Of a DNA stretch of 9,216 nucleotides, positions 1-6,587 are shown one piece after another; position 1 is the stretch's first letter; the number at the start of each line of letters is the position of its first letter. Origin of the DNA: Croceibacterium_A sp964439725 (GTDB lineage: Bacteria; Pseudomonadota; Alphaproteobacteria; Sphingomonadales; Sphingomonadaceae); assembly GCA_964439725.1 (NCBI GenBank), contig CAYTPY010000083.1:1-9216 (forward strand). Direction: 5' to 3'. The notes below the pieces were generated by a model. The model was not told the DNA's origin. It saw nothing but the letters and a program-made list of their open reading frames with translations, and ran no database searches. The position numbers and the translations under genes were made by a program.

Positions 1-17
1 CCTGAGCCTGTCGAAGG
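1..17. repeat. REP-like repeat fragment at the window edge
   Basis: The first 17 bases read CCTGAGCCTGTCGAAGG, the reverse complement of CCTTCGACAGGCTCAGG. From general knowledge this is the core of a short, imperfectly palindromic intergenic repeat found in many copies in GC-rich proteobacteria. It lies beyond the 3' end of sppA, the usual place for such elements. Only one copy was noticed here, and the outer part of the element is cut off by the window, so the multi-copy nature cannot be shown from this sequence. Confidence 0.4.
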
Positions 18-30
18 GCCGGCGGCAGGG

Positions 31-58
31 GCGCGCCTTTGCCACGGGCGCGGCGCGC
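31..58 (-). terminator. GC-rich stem-loop after sppA, possible terminator
   Basis: GCGCGCC at 31-37 pairs with GGCGCGC at 52-58 around a 14-base loop, a 7-bp all-GC stem ending 8 bases past the sppA stop codon. No T-run follows on the minus strand, so it is not a classical intrinsic terminator. It could slow polymerase or protect the 3' end of the sppA message. In DNA this GC-rich such a stem can also arise by chance. Confidence 0.25.
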
Positions 59-65
59 TGGCAAG

Positions 66-1940
66 TCAGTGTAGCAGCAGCTCCAGCAGGCGGTACGCCG
101 GGTGGGTCGCACCGATCTGCGCCGGGCTAGCGGCTGCCCCTGCCGGGCATTCGAGACAGCGTGCCTGCGCCCCGCGCACCTCGATCAGCCCGCGCAGATC
201 GGCCACGGCACGCGCAGCCAGATCGCCCTGTCGCCGCGCGAAGAACGCGAACATGTCACCCGGTGCTTCGCTGCCGTCGCGCATGATTCGGCGCAGCAGC
301 GGCGCGTAAGGGTCTTCCTGGGACCCGAGGAACGCCGCGTGCCAGCGGCCTTCCTCCAGCTTAGCGCGTTGCGCGGCGTGAGCGAGCGCCGCGTCGAGGT
401 CGCCGAACTGATCGACCAGGCCGAGCTGCCGCGCCGTGCCGCCGTCCCATACGCGCCCTTGCCCCAGCTCGTCGGCGCGCTCGCGACTTACCTTGCGCGA
501 ACTGGCAACGAGTCCGAGGAACCGCTCGTACCCGGAATTCACCGTCGCCTGGAGGACCGCAGAGGTTTCGGGAGTGAGTCCCCCCAACAGATCGGGTTGG
601 CCGGAAAGCGGAGTGGCCTTTACGCCATCCGACGTGACCCCCACCTTGCTCAGCAGGTTTTCGAATGTCGGCAGCACGCCGTAGATGCCGATCGAGCCGG
701 TCAGTGTCTCCGGCTCCGCAAAGATGCGCTCCGCCGGGGTTGCCACCCAGTAGCCGCCGCTCGCCGCCATGTTGCCCATCGACACGACGATCGGGACTCC
801 CTTGGCCTTGTGCCGCAGGATCGCCCGGCGAATGGCTTCCGAGCCGGTGACGGTGCCGCCCGGCGAGTCGATCCGCACTACGAGCGCCTTGAAGCCGTCG
901 TCCAAGGCATCGTCGAGCAGGCGCACGATGCGTTCGGCACCGGCTTCCCCCGGTCCCGCCTGTCCGTCGCTGATCTGCCCGGCAATGGTGATGACGCCGA
1001 TGGCGTCACCGGTTTTCGTGGGCTCGGTCTCGGCCAGCCAGGCGTCGAGCGCGGTATGGGCGAAGGCGCCCGGAGCATAATCCCACCTGTCCTCGCCCAC
1101 GATCTCCGCCAGCCGCTCACCCCATTCGACTTGCGTGCCGATGCGGTCTGCGAGCCCAGCTTCGACGGTCGCTCGGGCGATATCGTTGTTGCTCGCTGCG
1201 AGCCAACTGCCGACATCGCCCGTCGCGCGGGCGATGTTCGCTTGGGGGCGGGCCTGGCGGACGTTGGCTTGCCATTCCTGCCACAGCGCACCGTAGAGTT
1301 GCTCGTAGTTCTCGCGCGCTTCAGGCGACATCTGGTTGGCCATGTAAGGCTCCACCGCACTCTTGTAGGTCCCGACCTTGAAGACATGGGCGTTGACGCC
1401 GAGCCGCTCGAGCAGGCCGGCGTAGTACAGCCGCTCTCCCCCTGGCCCGGTGATGGCGGCGCCGCCCATCGGATCGACCCAGACTTCGCTGGCGTGAGCG
1501 GCAAGCATCATCGAATCATCGGCGTAGGCGACGGCGTAGGCAAGCACCGGCTTACCCGAGGCGCGGAACCGGTCGAGAGCCGCGCCGATCGCCTGCATGT
1601 GCACTTGGCCGCCGCCGAGGAACGTCGATAGGTCGAGCCCGATAGCCTTGATGCGCTTATCGCTTGCGGCCTCGTCGATCGCACGCACGAGATCGCGCGC
1701 CGCGTACTGGCGCGTCGGCAGCGCTGAAGAGAGCAGGATGTTGAACGGGTCGATCGGAGCCACTTCCTCGACCACGCTGCCGTCGAGCGCGAGCAGGAGC
1801 GCGCCTTCACGCACGGCGCCGGGATTGGGCCGCATCGCCAGGACCGCGAACAGCGCGCTGAAGAACAGCAGCAGAAAGAGGAGCGAAAGGGCATCCTTGA
1901 TGCCGACCAGCAAGCGCCAGACTTTGCCTGCGAAACTCAT
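66..1940 (-). CDS. sppA: Signal peptide peptidase SppA, 67 kDa (long) type
   Basis: This is a membrane-bound serine protease of family S49 that degrades cleaved signal peptides in the inner membrane. The predicted protein has 624 residues, close to the 618 of E. coli SppA, so it is the two-domain long form. A transmembrane anchor spans about residues 17-36. The N-terminal S49-like domain carries the general-base lysine, K193, in GTYKSAVEPY. The C-terminal domain carries the nucleophile, S394, in NMAASGGY, with RIDSPGG (356-362) just before it and the glycine-rich LTGSIGIYG after it. Both catalytic residues are present, so it should be active. The tail has a CLEC cysteine pair of unknown role. 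An upstream TTG at 1976 would add 12 residues. I prefer the ATG at 1940 because GAGG lies 10 bases before it and the protein then begins directly with the basic segment before the anchor. It is transcribed divergently from pyrB. Confidence 0.95.
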   Translation of the reverse strand: MSFAGKVWRLLVGIKDALSLLFLLLFFSALFAVLAMRPNPGAVREGALLLALDGSVVEEVAPIDPFNILLSSALPTRQYAARDLVRAIDEAASDKRIKAIGLDLSTFLGGGQVHMQAIGAALDRFRASGKPVLAYAVAYADDSMMLAAHASEVWVDPMGGAAITGPGGERLYYAGLLERLGVNAHVFKVGTYKSAVEPYMANQMSPEARENYEQLYGALWQEWQANVRQARPQANIARATGDVGSWLAASNNDIARATVEAGLADRIGTQVEWGERLAEIVGEDRWDYAPGAFAHTALDAWLAETEPTKTGDAIGVITIAGQISDGQAGPGEAGAERIVRLLDDALDDGFKALVVRIDSPGGTVTGSEAIRRAILRHKAKGVPIVVSMGNMAASGGYWVATPAERIFAEPETLTGSIGIYGVLPTFENLLSKVGVTSDGVKATPLSGQPDLLGGLTPETSAVLQATVNSGYERFLGLVASSRKVSRERADELGQGRVWDGGTARQLGLVDQFGDLDAALAHAAQRAKLEEGRWHAAFLGSQEDPYAPLLRRIMRDGSEAPGDMFAFFARRQGDLAARAVADLRGLIEVRGAQARCLECPAGAAASPAQIGATHPAYRLLELLLH

Positions 1941-2090
1941 TCTCGGATTACCTCGGATGCCCCGTTGGGCGCTCAACCTAGGGACGAGCTGGCCGCGGTT
2001 CCAGCCGAAAGCGATTGGGCCGGGTTGGCAGGTGTCGTTCCATTCGCGGCATTGTCAGACTGGGCAGGGAGGCTTAAGGGCTCGGCTTTA
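1941..2090. other. Divergent sppA / pyrB intergenic region
   Basis: This 150-base gap must hold promoters for sppA (leftward) and pyrBC' (rightward). I see no convincing -35/-10 pair on either strand and no attenuator-like leader with a terminator hairpin, so regulation of pyrB by a leader is not evident. AAGGG at 2076-2080, 10 bases before the pyrB ATG, is the likely ribosome binding site. TTAA occurs at 2074-2077 and 2088-2091 but with a 10-base spacing, so it does not make a CtrA site. The reading frame of pyrB extends back through this gap to a TTG at 1965 but has no family-like content there. Confidence 0.5.
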
Positions 2091-3101
2091 ATGACATCGG
2101 CGAACAACCCTCTCGCTGCGGGCCGGTATCCGGCCGGCGCGCGCGCTTTCCCGCACCGCAGCCTGCTGGGGATCGGCCATCTCGAAACGCACGAGATTCA
2201 TTATCTGCTGGACGAAGCGGAGCAGTGGGTGGAGCTCAACCGCCAGCCGCACAAACACACCGACCGCTTGGCCGGTCTCACCATCATCAACGCCTTCTTC
2301 GAGAACTCGACCCGGACCCTGCTGAGCTTCGAAATTGCCGGCAAGCGTCTCGGGGCGGACGTGGTCAACATGCATGCCGCCCAGTCGAGCGTGAAGAAGG
2401 GCGAGACGCTTATCGATACGGCGATGACACTGAACGCCATGCGGGTCGATGCGATCGTCATTCGACACGGCAGTTCCGGCGCGGTGCAGTTGATTGCGGA
2501 CAAGGTCGCCTGCCCCGTCCTGAACGCGGGCGACGGGCAGCACGAGCATCCGACCCAGGCGCTGCTCGATGCGCTCGCCTTGCGTCACACGCTCCTCCAA
2601 CGCGGGCGCCACGAATTCAACGGGCTCAAGATAGCGATTTGCGGGGACATCCTGCACAGCCGTGTCGCGCGGTCGAACATTCTGTGCCTGCAGGCCCTAG
2701 GCGCGGTGGTGCGGGTATGCGCTCCACCTGCGCTGATGCCGGCGGGCGTCGAGAGGATGGGCGTGCAGGCCTTCCAGGACTTTGACGCGGCTCTCGACGG
2801 CGTGGATGTAGTGATGATGCTGCGGCTGCAGAACGAGCGGATGGAAGGCCAGTTCGTCCCTTCGCCGCGGGAGTATCGTCACCTCTATGGTCTGACGCCA
2901 GAGCGCCTGGCGCGCGCGGCCCCCGATGCGATCATCATGCACCCTGGGCCCATGAATCGCGGTGTGGAAATCGACAGCACTGTCGCCGATCTGCCTGGCC
3001 GATCGATCATCACCGAGCAGGTCGAAATGGGAGTGGCGATCCGTATGGCCTGCCTCGACGTGCTGACACGCCGGGCCCGCGGCGTGGAGGGCTGGGCATG
3101 A
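2091..3101 (+). CDS. pyrB: Aspartate carbamoyltransferase catalytic subunit
   Basis: PyrB condenses carbamoyl phosphate with L-aspartate to carbamoyl aspartate, the committed step of pyrimidine synthesis, in the cytoplasm. The 336-residue protein shows the carbamoyl-phosphate motif STRT (73-76), the active-site loop SVKKGET (100-106), HPTQ (153-156), the RVARSN segment (191-196), the aspartate-site RLQNER (245-250), and HPGPMNRGVEI (284-294) in place of the E. coli HPLPR segment. About 20 residues precede the first conserved segment, some 10 more than in E. coli. In Pseudomonas enzymes an N-terminal extension takes part in nucleotide regulation; this one is shorter. The ATG at 2091 is chosen over a TTG at 1965 because the extra 42 residues fall in the intergenic gap and match nothing known. 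No pyrI-type regulatory gene follows. Its stop overlaps the pyrC' start by ATGA, so the two products are probably made in balanced amounts. Confidence 0.95.
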   Translation: MTSANNPLAAGRYPAGARAFPHRSLLGIGHLETHEIHYLLDEAEQWVELNRQPHKHTDRLAGLTIINAFFENSTRTLLSFEIAGKRLGADVVNMHAAQSSVKKGETLIDTAMTLNAMRVDAIVIRHGSSGAVQLIADKVACPVLNAGDGQHEHPTQALLDALALRHTLLQRGRHEFNGLKIAICGDILHSRVARSNILCLQALGAVVRVCAPPALMPAGVERMGVQAFQDFDAALDGVDVVMMLRLQNERMEGQFVPSPREYRHLYGLTPERLARAAPDAIIMHPGPMNRGVEIDSTVADLPGRSIITEQVEMGVAIRMACLDVLTRRARGVEGWA

Positions 3102-4330
3102 AGCAGGCCCGTCCCCTCACCATCACCGGTGGCCGACTCGTCACTGCGAACGGGGTGCAGCCGGGCGCGGTGCGCTGCGTTGGTGGGATGATCGAAACTG
3201 TGGGCGACGTGGCGCCGCAGGACGGAGACGAGATCTTCGATGCCCGCGGTCGCCTCGTAACGCCCGGCCTCATCGATTTCGGCGTCTTTGCCATCGACAA
3301 GCCGGCGTTTCACTTCGGCGGGATTACCCGGGCTGCGCTGATGCCCGATCAATCCCCTCCGCTCGACCATCCCGCGCGCGTGCGCTTCGCGGCCTCGAGC
3401 GGCAAGCCCGACTTGTGGGTCCATCCGCTGGCCTCGGCCACAATGGAACTGGATGGCAGACAGCTCGCCGAACTCGCCTTGATGCGCGAGGCCGGTGCCA
3501 AAGCCGTTGCGACCGGCCGAGGCTGGATCGCGGACAGCGGCGTGATGCTGCGGCTGCTGCAATACGCCGCCATGCTCGACATGGTCGTGGTCAGCCACGC
3601 CGAGGATGGCGGACTCACGGCTCGTGCGGTGGCCACGGCAAGTGAGATGGCGACCCGCCTTGGCCTGCCCGGTGCGCCGGCCGAAGCGGAGGCTCTGGCG
3701 GTGGCGCGCGATCTGGCCCTGACGGAATTTACAGGGGCAAGGCTGCACTTGCGGCAAATCACGACCCGTGCGGCCCTGGACCTGGTGCGCGCGGCCAAGA
3801 GCCGCGGCGTGGCCGTGACTGCCGGCGTGACTCCAGCACATTTCATGCTCTCCGACCTCGCGCTGCAGGATTTCCGGACTTTCGCGCGTCTCTCCCCGCC
3901 GCTGCGCGAGGAAGCGGACCGCCAGGCCGTGATCGAAGCTATCGGTGATGGCACGATCGACGTGATCGCGTCTGGTCACGATCCGCGTGGACCCGAAGAC
4001 AAGCGCTTGCCATTTGCCGACGCGACCCCCGGCATGGCGGGCGCGGAGACACTGCTGGCCATGGTGCTCACTCTGGTGCGCGATCGGATCATCGGGATAG
4101 ATCGGGCTTTCGATCTACTCGCGCGCAATCCGGCGCGGCTTCTTGGCGTCGCCGCGGGCTCACTCAAAGAGGGGGCAGAGGCGGATATCGCGGTGGTCGA
4201 TCCGGACAAGCCTTGGGTCGTCGACTCGGGCCGCATGGCGGCAAGCGCCGGGAACACTCCGTTCGATCGTCAGCCGGTACAGGGCCGCGTTACTGCGTTG
4301 TTCAAGGGCGGCATGCAGGTGAGCGACTAG
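3098..4330 (+). CDS. pyrC': Dihydroorotase-like protein PyrC', probably inactive, ATCase partner
   Basis: This 410-residue protein has the amidohydrolase fold of type I dihydroorotase: an N-terminal beta part with TPGLID (55-60), a barrel, and a C-terminal GSLKEGAEADIAVVDPD. Key residues are missing. The metal motif that should follow PGLID as xHxH reads F61-G62-V63-F64. The later metal histidine in HxxHVST is Q220 (LHLRQITT). The catalytic aspartate of the DHAPH motif is G293 (ASGHDPRG). Only H167 of SHAED is kept. It is therefore very unlikely to close the dihydroorotate ring. In Pseudomonas putida an inactive homologue, encoded directly after pyrB with a 4-base overlap, is required to assemble the ATCase holoenzyme, and I infer the same role here. 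A true dihydroorotase should be elsewhere in the genome. GGAGG at 3086-3090 sits 7 bases before the ATG. Automated annotation would probably label this an active dihydroorotase. Confidence 0.9.
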   Translation: MKQARPLTITGGRLVTANGVQPGAVRCVGGMIETVGDVAPQDGDEIFDARGRLVTPGLIDFGVFAIDKPAFHFGGITRAALMPDQSPPLDHPARVRFAASSGKPDLWVHPLASATMELDGRQLAELALMREAGAKAVATGRGWIADSGVMLRLLQYAAMLDMVVVSHAEDGGLTARAVATASEMATRLGLPGAPAEAEALAVARDLALTEFTGARLHLRQITTRAALDLVRAAKSRGVAVTAGVTPAHFMLSDLALQDFRTFARLSPPLREEADRQAVIEAIGDGTIDVIASGHDPRGPEDKRLPFADATPGMAGAETLLAMVLTLVRDRIIGIDRAFDLLARNPARLLGVAAGSLKEGAEADIAVVDPDKPWVVDSGRMAASAGNTPFDRQPVQGRVTALFKGGMQVSD

Positions 4331-4338
4331 GTCGCAGG

Positions 4339-4611
4339 CTATTGCTCGGGAGCTTTGCCGACGCATTGCTCCAACAGGCCGCGCATCTCCTGACCCCAAC
4401 TCCGAAGCGCCTGCGCGCTGGCGGCTACTATCTCTAGGTCGTGGCGTGCATTGCCGTTCAAGCGCGACGCAACGCGCGCCGGCTCCGAAGGTATCGCGTT
4501 GGGGTCCACGCATTTGACGGGTGAAATGACCGGCACCTCGCGAATTTCGACCTCCGGCTTATGAGCGCAGCCGGCGAGAAAAACGAACAGGAGCAAGTGA
4601 CGCTTTTTCAT
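4339..4611 (-). CDS. Small lipoprotein, o-spanin (Rz1)-like
   Basis: This predicted 90-residue protein has a lipoprotein signal: MKKRHLLLFVFLAGCAHK, with basic residues, a short hydrophobic core and lipobox LAGC, giving C15 as the lipidated residue. The mature part is about 75 residues and contains PVKCVDPNAIPSEPARVA and a helical C-terminus with LRSWGQEMRGLLEQC. Short outer-membrane lipoproteins with an early Cys-Pro segment and a late aromatic/cysteine helix resemble phage Rz1-type outer spanins. That likeness comes from memory of the family, not a search. No Shine-Dalgarno sequence precedes the ATG at 4611, which overlaps the upstream stop by ATGA, so it is probably translated by coupling with the coiled-coil gene before it. 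The frame extends upstream to 4650, but a start there would bury the lipoprotein signal. It converges on pyrC' with only 8 bases between the stops. It could instead be an uncharacterised envelope lipoprotein. Confidence 0.7.
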   Translation of the reverse strand: MKKRHLLLFVFLAGCAHKPEVEIREVPVISPVKCVDPNAIPSEPARVASRLNGNARHDLEIVAASAQALRSWGQEMRGLLEQCVGKAPEQ

Positions 4612-5090
4612 AGGCCGGCTACAGCGAAAATCGACTTCGGCGTAACGCAATCCGCCTTGATCAGTTTCTCTCGCTCGACCTGCAAGGCGAGCTGCTCGAG
4701 TTCGGCCGAGCGCTGCTCCTGCTGCTGCATCCGCTCATCGACGATGTCGCGGCGGACTTGGGTATCGAGCACATTCGTGGCCAGGTTCATCTCGACATCC
4801 CGGGCGGCCAAGGTGGCCTTGATGCGCGCAGAGCGCTCGGCATGGAGTTCTTGTGCGAGGACTTCCCGCTCCTGTTCGATGACGTCTGCGCGCCAGATGG
4901 CCATGCCGAAGCACACGAACAGCAGGACGCAGACGAAGCTCAAGGTGGCGATGATGCCGCGCAAGTGGCGCGCCCGCAGCTCCGATGTCTGGTTCGTCAG
5001 CGTGCATAACCGATCGACGACGCTGAGCGGTCGATCGAAGGTCTCGTCGTCATCGTCGTTGTTCGAAATTGACATGAGGCTCGATCCCAT
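4608..5090 (-). CDS. Inner-membrane coiled-coil protein, i-spanin (Rz)-like
   Basis: This predicted 160-residue protein has an N-terminal cytoplasmic part with an acidic run (NNDDDDE), a basic RARHLRG just before one hydrophobic helix at about residues 45-66, and then a charged, heptad-like segment at about 68-142 rich in E, R, Q and L that should form a periplasmic coiled coil. It ends in KADCVTPKSIFAVAGL with a single cysteine. The basic residues before the helix predict an N-in, C-out topology. That layout, followed with ATGA overlap by a small lipoprotein, matches a two-component spanin. The N-terminal cytoplasmic part is longer than in lambda Rz. The ATG at 5090 is chosen because AAGGG (5099-5103) lies 8 bases ahead; ATGs at 5111 and 5075 and a TTG at 5123 are alternatives. 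I do not recognise it as a named family. A DivIC-like or other envelope scaffold role is also possible. Confidence 0.7.
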   Translation of the reverse strand: MGSSLMSISNNDDDDETFDRPLSVVDRLCTLTNQTSELRARHLRGIIATLSFVCVLLFVCFGMAIWRADVIEQEREVLAQELHAERSARIKATLAARDVEMNLATNVLDTQVRRDIVDERMQQQEQRSAELEQLALQVEREKLIKADCVTPKSIFAVAGL

Positions 5091-5264
5091 TGCCTTGGCC
5101 CTTGATCCCATCTTCCGATCCAAGCCGCCCGCGCTGCTTCGAAGGTTGTCAAAAGCTGAGGGAACAAGGTTTAGGAATGGTTAACGTGCGCACACGGCAT
5201 CGCAAGCAAGTCTTGCGTGTACCAGCCCGGCGAAGAACTCTTTTGGGGAGCGCCGTGCCCTAAG
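5091..5264. other. Intergenic region between the spanin-like pair and the SPOR gene
   Basis: This gap holds the presumed promoter of the minus-strand coiled-coil/lipoprotein pair and the 3' end of the SPOR gene. On the minus strand it contains a CtrA-like box (5169-5184) and, further downstream, a perfect TTGACA (5152 to 5147). The hexamer 17 bases after TTGACA is GGCGGC, so no standard -10 is evident. CGCAAG (5201-5206) pairs with CTTGCG (5212-5217) around a 5-base loop about 48 bases past the SPOR stop, but no T-run follows on either strand. GATCCCAT occurs twice, at 5083-5090 and 5104-5111, 21 bases apart. Confidence 0.5.
5169..5184 (-). promoter_or_regulatory. CtrA-like binding site upstream of the spanin-like pair
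   Basis: Read on the minus strand this is TTAA-CCATTCC-TAAAC, compared with the alphaproteobacterial CtrA consensus TTAA-N7-TTAAC: one mismatch with exact spacing. The first half also reads TTAACCAT, a form common in known CtrA half-sites. It is centred about 86 bases before the preferred ATG at 5090 and upstream of a TTGACA at 5152-5147. CtrA is the cell-cycle response regulator of alphaproteobacteria. The site is AT-rich within a GC-rich setting. The call rests on the motif alone. Confidence 0.4.
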
Positions 5265-6587
5265 TCAGCGTCGGGCCAGCCTGATGCCCGCATCGACCGC
5301 ACCCGGCAACGGACGGCCTTCGGCATAGGCAAAGCAGCCATTACCTGCGGCTTTGACCTGTCCGCACATCGACAAGGCGCCCGCCCTGGCGAAGCCGGCG
5401 GCCGAGACGCGCCAATAGCGCTTGCCGCGCACGACCGCCTCGCTGATCACCATCTGGTGCTGAGACAGCTGCGGATACCTTTTCGTGAAAACGCTCCAGG
5501 CGCGGCGAGCGCCCTGTTCACTGGAGAAGCTGCCCAGCTGGATCAGGTGCGTCCCGGGCGCGCGCTCGCTTACAGCGGCCGGAGCCGTGCTATTACGCGT
5601 CACAGCAGGGGCCTGGGCTACGGCTGGCGTTGGGGCACGCGGGGTCCGCGGGGCGACCTGAGGCGCCGCCGTCGACGCGAAGGCGGCATCGAAGCTGGGA
5701 TGAGCGGGAGCGACGGCGCTCCCGACAGCAGCGACCGGAGCGATGGCAGGTAATTCTGCCGTGACGACCGGGGCGGCAAGCGGCGCGATCATCGGCGCCT
5801 CCTCGACAGCAAGGGCCGTTGCTTCGGCCGCTAGCTGCTCAATGCTGGGCGTGTGGCCGAGCGCAAGCTGCACCGGTTGCCCACCGTCGGCGACGTGCGC
5901 CGGAACGTCGAGAAGAGAGGCGACGCGCAATTGCCACGCTTCGGGGGCCGCCATGCGCGCCCATTCTTCCATGCGCATACCGACTTGATCGGCCGGCACA
6001 TCCTGCTCAGCCATCAGCCGGGCTTCGCGCCAGCGGCCGGCGAGCGCGTAGGAATAGGCGAGGTTCTGCCGCATCTTGGCGGTGTTCTCGCCCGAGCGGA
6101 TCGCGTTGCTCATCAGGTGAATGCCGCGCTCCGGCTGGGCGGCCAAGGCCAGCGCCAAGCCAAGGTCCGCGGCGGCGATCTCGCCTTCCCATTGGTTCAG
6201 AAGCTGTGCGGCTTCGCTATACTTGCCCTGGGCCGAGAGCACCAAGGCCAGGCTCAACGCGCTGCGAGCCGAGCTTTCGCCCAGCTGCATGGCGTCCTTG
6301 TAAGTCACTTCCGCCGAGGCAAAGCGGCCGGCGTCGAGATAGGCCGACGCCAAGATCGCGCGGTAGGCGGCGTTGTGCGGTTCAGCCAGAACCGCCGCTT
6401 CCGCGTGTTCGATCGCTGCCGAGTGTTTACCACTGGCAAGCGCCTGCTCCGCCTTGCTGGCCGAAAGCGTGGCAGGTGGAGCGGCTTGGCTGGTGCAGCC
6501 GCCGAGGAGAACGCCGACCAGCGCGCTGGTTACGGCCAGGTTGAGCTTGCGGCGGAACGCGCGGTGGCGGGTGGCGGTGCTGGTCAT
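5265..6587 (-). CDS. TPR-repeat lipoprotein with C-terminal SPOR domain
   Basis: This predicted 440-residue protein starts with a basic segment, a hydrophobic stretch and lipobox LLGGC, with C31 as the lipidated cysteine, so it should be a periplasm-facing lipoprotein. Residues about 42-225 form helical repeats of TPR type (ASGKHSAAIEHAEAAV, AYLDAGRFASAEVTY, LSAQGKYSEAAQLL, ALAGRWREARLMAE). Residues about 240-343 are a flexible Ala/Pro/Val linker. Residues about 345-422 are a SPOR domain, starting HLIQLGSFSSEQGARRAW and including YWRVSAAGF. SPOR domains bind glycan strands stripped of stem peptides, which mark the division septum, so septal localisation is expected. The ATG overlaps the stop of the ribbon-helix-helix gene by ATGA, making it the third gene of the ParA operon and probably coupled to it. 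C408 and C418 flank the last SPOR segment and could form a disulfide. No enzymatic domain is seen, so an adaptor or scaffold role is likely. Confidence 0.85.
   Translation of the reverse strand: MTSTATRHRAFRRKLNLAVTSALVGVLLGGCTSQAAPPATLSASKAEQALASGKHSAAIEHAEAAVLAEPHNAAYRAILASAYLDAGRFASAEVTYKDAMQLGESSARSALSLALVLSAQGKYSEAAQLLNQWEGEIAAADLGLALALAAQPERGIHLMSNAIRSGENTAKMRQNLAYSYALAGRWREARLMAEQDVPADQVGMRMEEWARMAAPEAWQLRVASLLDVPAHVADGGQPVQLALGHTPSIEQLAAEATALAVEEAPMIAPLAAPVVTAELPAIAPVAAVGSAVAPAHPSFDAAFASTAAPQVAPRTPRAPTPAVAQAPAVTRNSTAPAAVSERAPGTHLIQLGSFSSEQGARRAWSVFTKRYPQLSQHQMVISEAVVRGKRYWRVSAAGFARAGALSMCGQVKAAGNGCFAYAEGRPLPGAVDAGIRLARR

Noticed and set aside
102..1631. 509-codon open frame on the plus strand opposite sppA
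   Set aside because: It lies antisense to a complete SppA with both catalytic residues, has Arg/His-rich, family-less content, and is typical of shadow frames in GC-rich DNA.
1965..2090. 42-residue N-terminal extension of PyrB from a TTG at 1965
   Set aside because: The residues match nothing in the family, the start is a TTG without a good ribosome binding site, and the ATG at 2091 gives a normal-length enzyme.
2074..2091. Paired TTAA motifs before pyrB as a CtrA site
   Set aside because: The halves are 10 bases apart rather than 7, and the second overlaps the pyrB start codon.
2885..3979. 364-codon open frame on the minus strand across pyrB and pyrC'
   Set aside because: It is opposite two well-recognised genes, and its translation is low-complexity in R, H, G and Q with no domain.
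5201..5217. CGCAAG-CAAGT-CTTGCG hairpin after the SPOR gene as a terminator
   Set aside because: The stem is only 6 bp and no T-run follows on either strand, so an intrinsic terminator cannot be supported.
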